From Willaertia magna (taxonomy: Eukaryota > Heterolobosea > Eutetramitea > Acrasida > Naegleriidae): DNA of 64,000 bases. The DNA lies in the NCBI GenBank assembly GCA_902984215.1, contig CADWAF010005181.1, positions 19,157 through 83,156 on the forward strand. Direction: 5' to 3'. The position numbers and the translations under genes were made by a program. Within the stretch, counting starts at the first letter, position 1, and each line of letters starts with the position of its first letter. The notes under the pieces were generated by a model. That model was not told the DNA's origin and did not search any database. It worked only from the letters and a program-made list of their open reading frames with translations. Shown piece after piece: positions 34,401 to 43,449 of this stretch.

Positions 34401-36122
34401 TTACATAAAATCACTTGCTACCAAGATGGTAGTGTTTTTTGTTTGTTTCATTAACATATTCTTTGTATTCTTCTTTGTTTGAAATAAATAAACTAAATTC
34501 AAATCATTTTCATTAGTATCCAATTTAATATCATCTAAAATTGGTAAAGAATTACCAAAGATTGAAATTTTACATGGTTCATTAATTTTCTCATTCACTT
34601 TAAATGTATTTTGTACAAACTTTGTTAATAATTGTTCATTCTCATGATTTTGTTGGAAAGTAATAAATTTAGTATTTGGTATAAAAATGGAATTTAAATA
34701 AAAATATAAATTTGAATAATCTAAAATAGTAATATTATTACTATAAATTAAACTATTTTGAATAATTAAATTAGTGTAATGCATTGCACAAATATTACCA
34801 AAAATAGAACATTTTTTTAATTCCATTTTAGCTTGTTGTGTTCCTAAAATAGAATGATTCCATTGTCCTTTAAAATTACATTCATCTTCACATACAACAT
34901 TTCCATTAAAAGAAACATTTAAACCATTCTTTCCACCAATAAAATTACATTTCTTAAAATGTACATTTGTATCATTTCCACAAATCCAAGTACAATCATA
35001 TTCAGTTGGTAATTGTTGATTTTCATTATTAATTTCAAAAGAACAATTTTCTAAAATAGTTTGTCCACTTAAAAATTGAACATTATTCATTGACATTATT
35101 GATTCATTAAGGTCAATTCTACCCTTTAAAGAGTTACTGTTTTGGATTACTTGATTTGTATTTTCATTACTATTTTGATTATTATTATCATTTCTTATAT
35201 TTGTATAAAGTATAAATTTAATATTTTTAACAAATAAAAATGGAGCATTAAAACAAATTAAAGGTTGATGGTTGATTGATTCATTTTCATGTAATAAAAT
35301 AATTTCAGTTGGACTATCAGAAGATCCAATGAATTGAATGGAATGATTTACAAATAAAGTATTTGAAATAAAATGTTTACCAGGTTGAATAAAGATAGTA
35401 TCTCCAGATTTTGAAATTAAAAGTGCTTGTTCAATAGTCATTCTATTATGCATTATTCTTTTTTTAGAAATATCTACACTTGAAGGAGATTCAATAGTAT
35501 AAGTTGTTGATTGAAGAGAACAATGAATCATACAATCATTCATTAAGGAATAATTTTGATTATAAAATTTATCATCATTTATGGAATCTTCCTCTTCCTC
35601 TAAATCTTGATTTGGATTATAACTATCTGTTTGATCGCTAAAATCATCTTCATCTCTTTCCAATAAAGTTTCTCTGCCTGTACTAAGGGCAGGTGAACTT
35701 TTTTTTTTTAACAAATAATTTAATTTAAATGGTTCAATAAATAAATAAACTTACCTACTTAATTGACCAGTATATTCTAAATAGGCTTGATTTAAAGCAT
35801 CAATCCATTCAGATTGTAAATAAACAGAATCACTCCAAAATAAAAATGTACGTTTATCACTAGGTACTTCAATACAATTTGTTAAATTTACGGATCCAAT
35901 TTTTTTTTTAAATTCCACTTGTAAATTACTTTTATTTACATTTCCTTTTAAAACAATACTTCCTTTATGTTCTTCATCATTTTCATTTGAAAAGTAAAAT
36001 AATTCATTGGCCATTAAAATACAAAATCTTTTTTTAACACTTCTGTAGGAACCTCCTTGTTTATAGAGCCATCCACTCTTTTTGAATTTTGGATGGTCTA
36101 ATAGAAATTTTACAGATGGCAT
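34401..36122 (-). CDS. PH domain plus right-handed beta-helix protein
   Basis: Exons 36122-35755 and 35697-34401, joined across a 57-nt intron (GTAAGT...AAAAG), give 554 residues. The first exon is a complete pleckstrin-homology domain (about 14-117): SGWLYKQGGSYRSVKKRFCI, then ELFYFSN, ending in the invariant Trp of WIDALNQAYLEY. After an acidic linker (EEEEDSINDD) the second exon has a pectate-lyase-like beta-helix: SGDTIFIQPGKHFIS, then repeated strands of the type LENCSFEI, FKKCNFIGG, LKKCSIFGN and IIQNSLIYSN. This resembles the F-box-11 type of beta-helix in eukaryotic adaptors, not an enzyme. A membrane-lipid-binding adaptor is plausible; ligand and partner are unknown. The tail converges on the depolymerase gene, 13 bases apart. 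Confidence 0.8.
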
Positions 36123-36244
36123 AAGTAGTTGAGCTGGTTATTTTTTTTTAATTATGTGATGGATGACTTTTTGAAGGGAATGACAAGCAGCGAAAATTTT
36201 CGTATTTAAAAAAATTTACAATTAATTGTAAATTATAAAATCAT

Positions 36245-36331
36245 AGGACCGACCGTGGATTGAACACGGGACCTACAGATGGTTTGCAATACACATTGCA
36301 ATCTGCTGCTCTACCACTGAGCTATCGACCC
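36245..36331 (-). tRNA. tRNA-Cys (GCA) with a 15-nt intron
   Basis: Reading right to left: acceptor GGGTCGA (36331-36325) pairs with TCGGTCC (36252-36246), D arm GCTC...GAGC, anticodon stem GCAGA/TCTGT, T stem CCGTG/CACGG with loop TTCAATC, and discriminator T at 36245, the expected base for tRNA-Cys. The anticodon loop becomes TTGCAAA (anticodon GCA) after removing a 15-nt intron at 36295-36281, just 3' of the base after the anticodon, the usual eukaryotic nuclear position. The intron contains TTGCAA, complementary to the anticodon loop, as expected for the pairing that tRNA endonuclease recognises. CCA is not encoded. Confidence 0.93.
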
Positions 36332-36412
36332 ACTGTTTTTGATTAATAAAAGGCCAAATAAGGAGCCAAAGTAATAGGGTTTTGTTTGTCACCCATTTTA
36401 AATATGACAGCA

Positions 36413-36438
36413 GCGTGGATGGTTTAGTGGTAGAATGC
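36413..36438 (+). pseudogene. 5' fragment of a tRNA-Gly-like gene
   Basis: GCGTGGATGGTTTAGTGG and the following TAGAATGC look like the acceptor strand and D arm of a eukaryotic tRNA-Gly and include a perfect A box. The sequence then diverges: no anticodon stem, T loop or 3' acceptor strand (CCACGC) is found in the next 70 bases. I read it as a truncated tRNA copy next to the tRNA-Cys gene. Confidence 0.5.
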
Positions 36439-36494
36439 AGTGTTTTTGTTCCAAAGGTGGGAAAACAAATTAAAAAGTTGTACTAGAATTCTGT

Positions 36495-37730
36495 TTATAT
36501 TAAAATTTCATCCAAACAATCTTTTACAATATTATCTAATCTATAAATGTACAAAGTTTTATCTAAACATAAAATAAATAATCTATTTTTATCATAACTT
36601 ATACTAACTATCAATGTATTACTAATATCTTTTTTTGGTAATATCTCAATTGGAACTAATTGATAATCATTTTCTTCTTCTTCTTCATTATTTTCTATTT
36701 TTGTACAAATCATTTTAAATAAAATAACTTTTGTATCATTTTGTTTAGCTAAACAAATTAAATTTAATTCTGGAATAATTTCAAACAATGTTATTCTATC
36801 TAAAGAATCAATAGCCCAATTAGGTACAACACCATAAGCTCTAGTTGGTTTAAAAAACAATTTATAGTAAATTTTACTTAAATTATAATTTAATAAGTAA
36901 ATATAATTTTTTGTACCAATAAAAAATAGATTATCCTCTTCCTTATCTTTTTTAAACATTGAAACTTCCATTATTGTATTCTGATTTGATATAATTGAAG
37001 AGGAATAATATTTTCTAAAGTAACGTTTAGAAAGTCTTTTTCCTAACCAAATCCAATCTCCTTTTAAAAAGGAACTTTCATACAAAATTTTTCTTTCATT
37101 TATATCCCAAATTTTACAAGTCCCATCAATAGAACAACTTAATAATCTGTTTTCAGAATAACAATCTAAATGAGGTAAATTATGTTTATGTCCAATTAAT
37201 TGAAAATTTTCAATTGTTGTTGTAGTGTTATTTTCTTCTTCTTCATTTTCTTGTTTATTTTCTAGTTGACTTTCTTCAAGTTTTAAATTTTCTTTTAAAT
37301 GTTGAATTTTAATGATATGACTATTATCTCCAATTGCAGTTATTCCATTAAATAAAGAAATTGACCATGTAGATTCATTTCCATTTTTAAATATTTCAAT
37401 TAATTGAAAAGAATCTTCAATTTTTGAGAAATTAATATTTTTCTTTAAATAATAAACTAAGCCATTTTCCCCAACAATTAAAATATATAAATCTTTATAT
37501 TTTGTAATATAATTAATTTCGGAATGTAATGTAAATTGTTTAATTAATTTAATTTTATTAATATTTAATAATAAATAAATAAATATATTATTTTTAGATC
37601 CTATTATTATATATGGATGTATTACAGCTAATGTATTTAATTTAAATAGTAAAGGCTCATATTTTTCTACAACATTTTCTAATTCTAAATTCCAATCAAT
37701 GGTAATAGGTTGTTTGTGTAAATTGCTCAT
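36495..37730 (-). CDS. WD-repeat protein, possibly CRT10-like
   Basis: Single exon, 411 residues. The clearest repeat is near the middle: GHKHNLPHLDCYSENRLLSC followed by SIDGTCKIWDI, a standard WD40 blade ending in WD. Other strands (IIIGSKNNIFIYLLL, LYILIVGENGLVYYL, LFFIGTKNYIYLLNY, LFILCLDKTLYIYRL) have the spacing of degenerate blades, so a single seven-bladed propeller fits the length. The HN-P-H-D pattern before the best blade recalls the CRT10/Mec1-pathway WD proteins, but this is weak. An acidic insert (EEEENN) interrupts the middle. Function is not assigned. Confidence 0.75.
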   Translation of the reverse strand: MSNLHKQPITIDWNLELENVVEKYEPLLFKLNTLAVIHPYIIIGSKNNIFIYLLLNINKIKLIKQFTLHSEINYITKYKDLYILIVGENGLVYYLKKNINFSKIEDSFQLIEIFKNGNESTWSISLFNGITAIGDNSHIIKIQHLKENLKLEESQLENKQENEEEENNTTTTIENFQLIGHKHNLPHLDCYSENRLLSCSIDGTCKIWDINERKILYESSFLKGDWIWLGKRLSKRYFRKYYSSSIISNQNTIMEVSMFKKDKEEDNLFFIGTKNYIYLLNYNLSKIYYKLFFKPTRAYGVVPNWAIDSLDRITLFEIIPELNLICLAKQNDTKVILFKMICTKIENNEEEEENDYQLVPIEILPKKDISNTLIVSISYDKNRLFILCLDKTLYIYRLDNIVKDCLDEILI

Positions 37731-37888
37731 TTTTTTGTTTAGTTTTAAAAATTTTGCTTTCCTAATTTTTACATTTTCCTTATTGTTGCAACAAGAGTCT
37801 TTTAGAAATTGTAAACGTTATGTATTATCAATCTTATTTCTTTACAAAATTAAAATAAATTATTTTAAAATACAAAATTAATTACAAT

Positions 37889-39543
37889 TTATTTAGTACG
37901 AGAACAAACCAATTGGCCTCTAGGATGTAAACCTTCTTGTTCCAACGTGTTATTTAATAAATTACCAGTATATGTCTTTGGTGGTACACCAGGTGATACT
38001 AAAGTAAAAGCAGTACTATTAACTAAATTAGCAACATGAGCATGAACCATTTTAATTGTATCAGTTGGCTTAAATTTAGCTGTAATTGTATTACCATCTA
38101 ATAATCTTACTCTTATTGCACTTTCTGTTGGTTGTTGTTTTACTGTAGTGCTACTTGAACTTGAAGTTGTAGTTGTTGTTAAGGCTTGTTGTTGCTGTAA
38201 AAGCTCTACGCCAGCCTTGTAAGCTTTTAAGCCATTCTTTTGTAGTAATTCTAATTCTTTTTTATATTGTTCAACATCTTGTGTTTTACCTTCTTGTGTA
38301 GCTCTTTCAATTTTTCTTTTTAATTTATCTTCTTCTAATAATTGTTTCATTTTCATCTTTTCTCTCTTTTCTTCTAATTTCTCCTTCTTATGAGCTTCAA
38401 TCTCTCTTTTCTTTTGTTCTTCTTTATATTTCTCTACAGCTTCAAGAGTTTGTTTACCTTGTAATCTACGACTCTTTTCACGTTCAATTTGAGCTTGTTT
38501 CTCTTGTTCCTCTAATTTCTTTTTATTTTCTAATCTTTTTTTAGCTAATAATTCTTTTTGTTCTTGTCTACGTTTTTCTTTTTCTTCTTCAGTTTCAATT
38601 TTATATTGAATTGGTGAATCAATATCTTCATCATCTTGATGTTCTAATAACCATTCAATACATGATTCTCTAGTTGCTGGTTGATTTACATTTATCATTG
38701 CTTTTAATGCTCTTAATTTTGGAAATTCCATTTCTAATAATTCTGTTAAAACTGTTTGATCAACTGTTTTTTCTAAATGTTCTAATACTTGTTCTTGTGT
38801 TAATCCTCCTTCATTTGATGTTTCTGTTGTAGTTTCATCTGTCATCTTATTTTCATCCTTTTTCTCTTCTGTTGTTGTTGCAGTTGTGCTACTACTAGTA
38901 CCAGTAGAAGATGAAGAAGAGCTTGAAGTTTTAGCTTTTTTCAATTGTTGTTCTTTAATTGACATTTCAATAGCCTTTTTCATTTCTTCATCTAGTTCAT
39001 CAACTGAATCATCAATCATCTTATTATTAGTTTGTTCTTCTTTTGGCTTAATAGGTCTATCTTGAGCCCAAGGGTTTTTATATACTTGACCAGCTAAACT
39101 ATCACCTCCACCTAATGTTTTACCTGATCCAACAAAGGCTTGGAAAGTATCTCCATATTCTTGAATTAATTTTTCAACTTTTTGAATATCTGCTCCGACA
39201 ACTGAAGTTAATTTTGTATTATTTTTATAAAGTACAAAAGTTGGCATTGCTTTGACGCCTTCCTTTCCAGCAATTGCATTATGTTTATCTACATCTACTT
39301 TTAAGAAGATTACATTTGAATATTTTTGTGATAAACTTTCAAACATTGGTTTGACCATCATACAAGGTCTTAATAAAATTATTTGTTATTTTCCGAATAC
39401 AAAATTTAAATTTTTAATTGTGAAAAAAGAAATACAAACCCACACCAAGTTGCATAAAAATCGACAACAACAAGTTTACCTGTTGAATTACGAAGATATC
39501 CTCTAAATTCGTCTTCTGATCGTACTTCCTTAACTCCAGTCAT
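37889..39543 (-). CDS. Thioredoxin-UIM-UBA-UBX fusion protein
   Basis: Exons 39543-39440 and 39368-37889 join across a 71-nt intron with a GTTTGT donor, giving 527 residues. The splice falls inside the thioredoxin active site and restores WCGPC (Cys34 and Cys37). Order: thioredoxin fold (1-105, with [20 protein letters not shown]); a ubiquitin-interacting motif at about 155-172 ([17 protein letters not shown]); a UBA-like domain at about 225-277 ([17 protein letters not shown]); a long Lys/Glu coiled coil; and a UBX domain at about 450-527 ([19 protein letters not shown]). UBX domains bind Cdc48/p97 and UBA/UIM bind ubiquitin, so this is probably a p97 adaptor like UBXN1 with an added redox domain. 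All elements look intact. Confidence 0.88.
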
Positions 39544-40369
39544 TTTTTAAAAAATATTTGATCAAAACCTTTTGGAATACAAGTTATTTTTAAGTTTCAT
39601 TTTTTGTAACAAAACCATTTACGATGAAAAATGCAGAACCAAGTACTGGAGGTGCGGCACAGCAAACTTTTCCGGTTTGCATCAACGAAGCAATGAATTT
39701 AAAATTAATCAAGCTTCGTTTCCCATGCAATAAATAAAGCAGGTACTTGAAACTGCAATTCACCTCTCTTGGGCTTCGATCAAAATCTATGCACTGCATT
39801 CGTCTAAAATCTCATTTCGATCTATAAATATATCTTTCTTTATTTTTAGTTGCTGTAAAATTAGTAAACTGCATTGTAAAGTACACCTTCATTAAACTTC
39901 CGTACCCCGTAAAGGCTATAAAAATCGACTCCAAAAAGCCAAATAAAATCCAACTTCAAAAAAAAATCTCAAACAGATTTTGCATTCTCTGCAAACAGTT
40001 TAAACCGCAAAACATCGTTTTTCATTAGTCCGAAGCATTTCATTTGCTTTTTTACTAGTCCTAATACACTCGTTAATTAGTGCAGTGCGTTCAATGCTAA
40101 AGTTCTTCAAAGTTAATTGCAAGAAGGACCTCAATTTCAATAATATTAATAATCATACTTATTAATCACTTCGTTTGTTTTCATCAAACCTTACGAAACC
40201 ATTTGTTTTTTGTAAATATACATTAAAAATCAATGGAAAATTGCTTTTTTAATAGCAACAAACAATTAATTTTATATAGTTTCTAATTACTTACCACATC
40301 ATCCCTTATTTTAATATATTTTTATATATTATTCTATTTTCAAAACATTCCTATATCCATTATAACAAG
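39544..40369. other. Intergenic region upstream of the UBX-protein and GNAT genes
   Basis: About 825 bases between divergent starts. I see no convincing coding frame (a 69-residue minus frame at 39799-39590 has no features), no complete tRNA and no strong repeat. The A+T content is moderate, unlike the tract after 46.4 kb. Probably promoters and untranslated leaders. Confidence 0.5.
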
Positions 40370-41236
40370 ATGCCTTGCGACTTCACTACTGAAACTGTTA
40401 TTACTACTATTGGATCCCAACCTATTAATACTTCTCAACAAAAGGAAAATGCAATTGTAGCAAAGAATACCACCAATACAACTACTGCTACTACCGATAA
40501 TACCGCAATTAATGAAGTACCAACTACTACTTTATCTCCAACTATTAATGCAGATCAATACGAAATTGTTACCTTTACTGAAGATTACATTCCTCAAGTA
40601 GCTATTGCATTTTCGGTTATTTTCTCTCAAGAAGAACCTTTATGTATGGGAACCTTAACTACTCCAATGCATTATTATAACTTTGCCTTGCAATATGTTC
40701 AGAAATGTGCTCAAGCAAAATGTTCTCATTTAGCAATCGAAAAGAACTCTAGAATGGTTGTTGGCTTCCATCTTTCTCATGATTATGATACTTGGGTTGA
40801 ACCTCATGATAATGACGCTGGAATTATTACTCAAGGAAAACTTGTAGATCGTTTACATGAGATTTATCATGAAGAAGAAGAGGAAGAAGGACAAAAACAA
40901 AGACCAAGAAATGAGAAGGTTTTAAAGATTTGCTCAACAGGTGTTTATAGTTTTGCTAGAGGACTTGGCTTAGCAAAAAGAATGTTAGAAGCAAATTTAA
41001 AGTTAGCTAAACAACAAGGCTTTTCTAAAGTAATTGTTGAATGTACCGGTGTTATCTCCCAAAGTATTTATAAGAAGAGTGGATTCCAAGAAGTTGCCCG
41101 CGTTTATTACAAGGAATACGAAATAGAAGTACCTCATGTCGAAGAAGGAAAGATTACTGGAGTTAAAAAGATTAAACCTTTTATTAACATTCCTGCTCCA
41201 CATGAGTTCATCAACTTGGCCATTAAGGATTTATAA
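40370..41236 (+). CDS. GNAT-family N-acetyltransferase
   Basis: Single exon, 288 residues. The N-terminal 70 residues are a Thr/Asn-rich tail. From QYEIVTFTEDYIPQVAIAF onward the protein has the GNAT fold: beta strands with SHLAIEKNSRMVVGFHLS, then the acetyl-CoA loop ARGLGLAKRM (motif A, R/Q-x-x-G-x-G/A) in STGVYSFARGLGLAKRMLEA, and motif B KVIVECTGVISQSIYKKSGF. The C-terminal strand carries VARVYYKEYE. The ECT...S.YKKSGF pattern resembles small-molecule or polyamine acetyltransferases; the substrate cannot be told. The acidic insert EEEEEEGQKQRPRNE lies between strands. Confidence 0.8.
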   Translation: MPCDFTTETVITTIGSQPINTSQQKENAIVAKNTTNTTTATTDNTAINEVPTTTLSPTINADQYEIVTFTEDYIPQVAIAFSVIFSQEEPLCMGTLTTPMHYYNFALQYVQKCAQAKCSHLAIEKNSRMVVGFHLSHDYDTWVEPHDNDAGIITQGKLVDRLHEIYHEEEEEEGQKQRPRNEKVLKICSTGVYSFARGLGLAKRMLEANLKLAKQQGFSKVIVECTGVISQSIYKKSGFQEVARVYYKEYEIEVPHVEEGKITGVKKIKPFINIPAPHEFINLAIKDL

Positions 41237-41920
41237 GCTTATTATTAATAGGATTATGGTCATGTGGGATGAATGGGTGATGATGGTGAATGAGCCTAAC
41301 TAATCTTTATATATCACTATTATTTCTGTATTATTTGTACATATATTAAGTTTTGCTTAGGATTTACCACATTTAGTTTATATTTCAAAACCACAGTTTA
41401 TATTTTCACGTATGCATTATTTGCTGCACTTTATATTTAAAGCCTCAGTTATTTGGTTTAAAAGGCTTAATATTTAAAATAATTTATTCATCATCATCCT
41501 CTACTTCTCTTTTACTAACATATCCTTTTTACAACATTTATGTTGTATTCTATATTTTGTAAATATTTTAGTAATAAACATATATATACAACTAACTGTT
41601 ATTGTCGTTTCCAACCATTTCAATAAAAATTGGTTTTCAAAACCAAGACAAAGAAGGTTGAAAATTTAATGGGCATTGACAAGACCTTTTTGTTAACACA
41701 GAGCAAAATGATAAGTGGGATTTACAAAATGTCATTTGTGCAACCCCTTATAGAAAACCAAATAAAAAGTTTTATATTTATATTATAAATTGTTTATTAT
41801 AATTTTAAAAATGTTTTGCAGACCTGTTATGAGCTCTCTTCATAAAACCATGGGTGCAGTGGGTTATAAGTAGCAGAAAATGTAATCTAAATTCAATAAT
41901 TATTATCTAAAACAGAAGAA
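41237..41920. other. Intergenic region between convergent GNAT and NmrA-type genes
   Basis: About 680 bases at the 3' ends of two convergent genes. It holds a perfect 17-nt palindrome, ttggttttcaaaaccaa (41630-41646), that could form an 8-bp hairpin, and a short open stretch on the minus strand near 41480-41520 reading GYVSKREVEDDDE before a stop, which might be a leftover exon. Nothing else supported. Confidence 0.45.
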
Positions 41921-42850
41921 TTAGAAATAATGTTTATGTTCCTCAATAAAGTTCTCCAAAGATCTTGGCTTTTTACCAGTCACAATTTGATAATCACCAT
42001 GTACATTGGCAGTACTTCCATTCAACTTATACATTTGAAATAATCTCACCAATGCAAATACCATAATTGTTGGCAAGAATTGTTTCAAACTTTCAGCAAA
42101 TTGAAATTCATCAATTCCAATCCAAGTGACCTTCTTTCCAATTGAATTTGAAATAATTTCAGCAACTTGCTCATAATTCAAGGATTGAGGTCCTGTAATG
42201 TTGTAGGTTTGTCCACTGTGTTTTTCAGGTGCTTCATTGAGAATGTGAATTGTTAAATCTACAATGTCTCGGACATCAACGTGGCTGATTTGATAGGCAG
42301 GTCCGTGGTCTTGCTTTGGTTTGTAAAAGACTGATTGCTGCTTAATACTAGGCAAGTCATCTCTCAATATGTTTTGCATAAATAGATTAGGTCTTAATAT
42401 CACATAGGAAACATTCGTATTTAAAAGAGCCTTTTCAATTACTTTCTCAGAATCACCATGATATTTAAACAAGTTATTAGATTCCAAATCAACGGAGGCT
42501 CCTAATGCAGAGAGTCTAATGACTTGTTTGAGAGTATTGGGTGATTGTGACAAGACTTTTGCAAGGAGTTGTCCTTCAACTTTTGGTTGATCTGGTCCAC
42601 TAAGTGTCAAGACAAACAATCTTTCAATGTTATCAAAAGCACTGTCTGGGATAGATTGAATGTCATCCAAATCTCCAGAAATATATTCAATGGCAAGATT
42701 AGTAAGCTTGGAGAATTCATTTCGTGCCTTTTCAATATCTCTTACCAGAAGTTTAATATTGTTTGTGAAATTACTTTCAGACAAGGATTTTAACAAGTGT
42801 TTGCCAATAGTGCCAGTGGATCCAGTGATGAAGATGTTTGTGTTGGACAT
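41921..42850 (-). CDS. NmrA-type NAD(P)-binding oxidoreductase or redox sensor
   Basis: Single exon, 309 residues, typical length. Rossmann start NIFITGSTGTIGKHLLKSL with the glycine motif GSTGTIG (10-16), the second strand IKLLVRD whose Arg suits NADP, then GDLDD, RLFVLTLSGPD, IRLSALGASVD and VSYVILRPNLFMQNIL, with YNITGPQSLNYEQVAEIIS near the end. This is the atypical short-chain dehydrogenase group that includes NmrA, QOR2 and HSCARG-like proteins. The usual Tyr-x-x-x-Lys catalytic pair is not evident, so a quinone reductase or a redox-sensing role are both possible. Composition is less AT-rich than neighbours. Confidence 0.85.
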   Translation of the reverse strand: MSNTNIFITGSTGTIGKHLLKSLSESNFTNNIKLLVRDIEKARNEFSKLTNLAIEYISGDLDDIQSIPDSAFDNIERLFVLTLSGPDQPKVEGQLLAKVLSQSPNTLKQVIRLSALGASVDLESNNLFKYHGDSEKVIEKALLNTNVSYVILRPNLFMQNILRDDLPSIKQQSVFYKPKQDHGPAYQISHVDVRDIVDLTIHILNEAPEKHSGQTYNITGPQSLNYEQVAEIISNSIGKKVTWIGIDEFQFAESLKQFLPTIMVFALVRLFQMYKLNGSTANVHGDYQIVTGKKPRSLENFIEEHKHYF

Positions 42851-43049
42851 TTTTTTTGTTGATTGATTGCAAGGTAGTACTGGATGGCAAATTTATTAAG
42901 GTTTGAATTTTCTTTTTTCTGTACTTAGTAAAACATTAAATCGGCCGATTTTGAGCACGCATTTTCTTTTATCCATTACTGCTGCAAACATTAAATAAAT
43001 TATTATTATAATTTTTTGTTTTTTTTAATGTGTAATAAATATTAATTAA

Positions 43050-43202
43050 GTTAAATCAAAATATAATAAAACAATTTTATTGAGTGGGGACTCTGAAGAA
43101 AATATTGCCTTTGAATTAGAAGATTTGTATAATGTTCAAGATTTAGTAATTGATACTCCAAAAAGATATTGCATTAAAAAATATTCTTTTCATTCACCAT
43201 AA
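43050..43202 (+). pseudogene. Possible gene fragment or orphan exon
   Basis: An open stretch of 50 codons after an in-frame TAA, reading LLSGDSEENIAFELEDLYN and ending in YSFHSP before TAA. The composition looks coding, in contrast to the surrounding bases, but there is no ATG near its start and no partner exon that I could find. I see nothing else in the roughly 600 bases between 42851 and 43449. It could be the 3' end of a duplicated gene. Confidence 0.3.
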
Positions 43203-43449
43203 ACAAGTAATACAATTTTTACAATAAGTGTCCACACGGTTGTAAAATGTGACTTCTTTCATTTTCAAAACAAACAGGACACGCTTGCAAGAAAGGTTAA
43301 AAGTCTCCTTTTAACCTTAGGAAATGAAAATCAATAAAAAATTGCTTGCTTTTACGACTATTACAAAGGTTAATCGTTGCCGGACTGTTTCTAATTTCTA
43401 ATAGACAGTTAGTACTATAGCAATTAATACCCAATCATTTTTACAAAAA

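Noticed and set aside
39590..39799. 69-residue minus-strand frame upstream of the UBX-protein gene
   Set aside because: No recognisable domain or start context; likely untranslated or spacer DNA.
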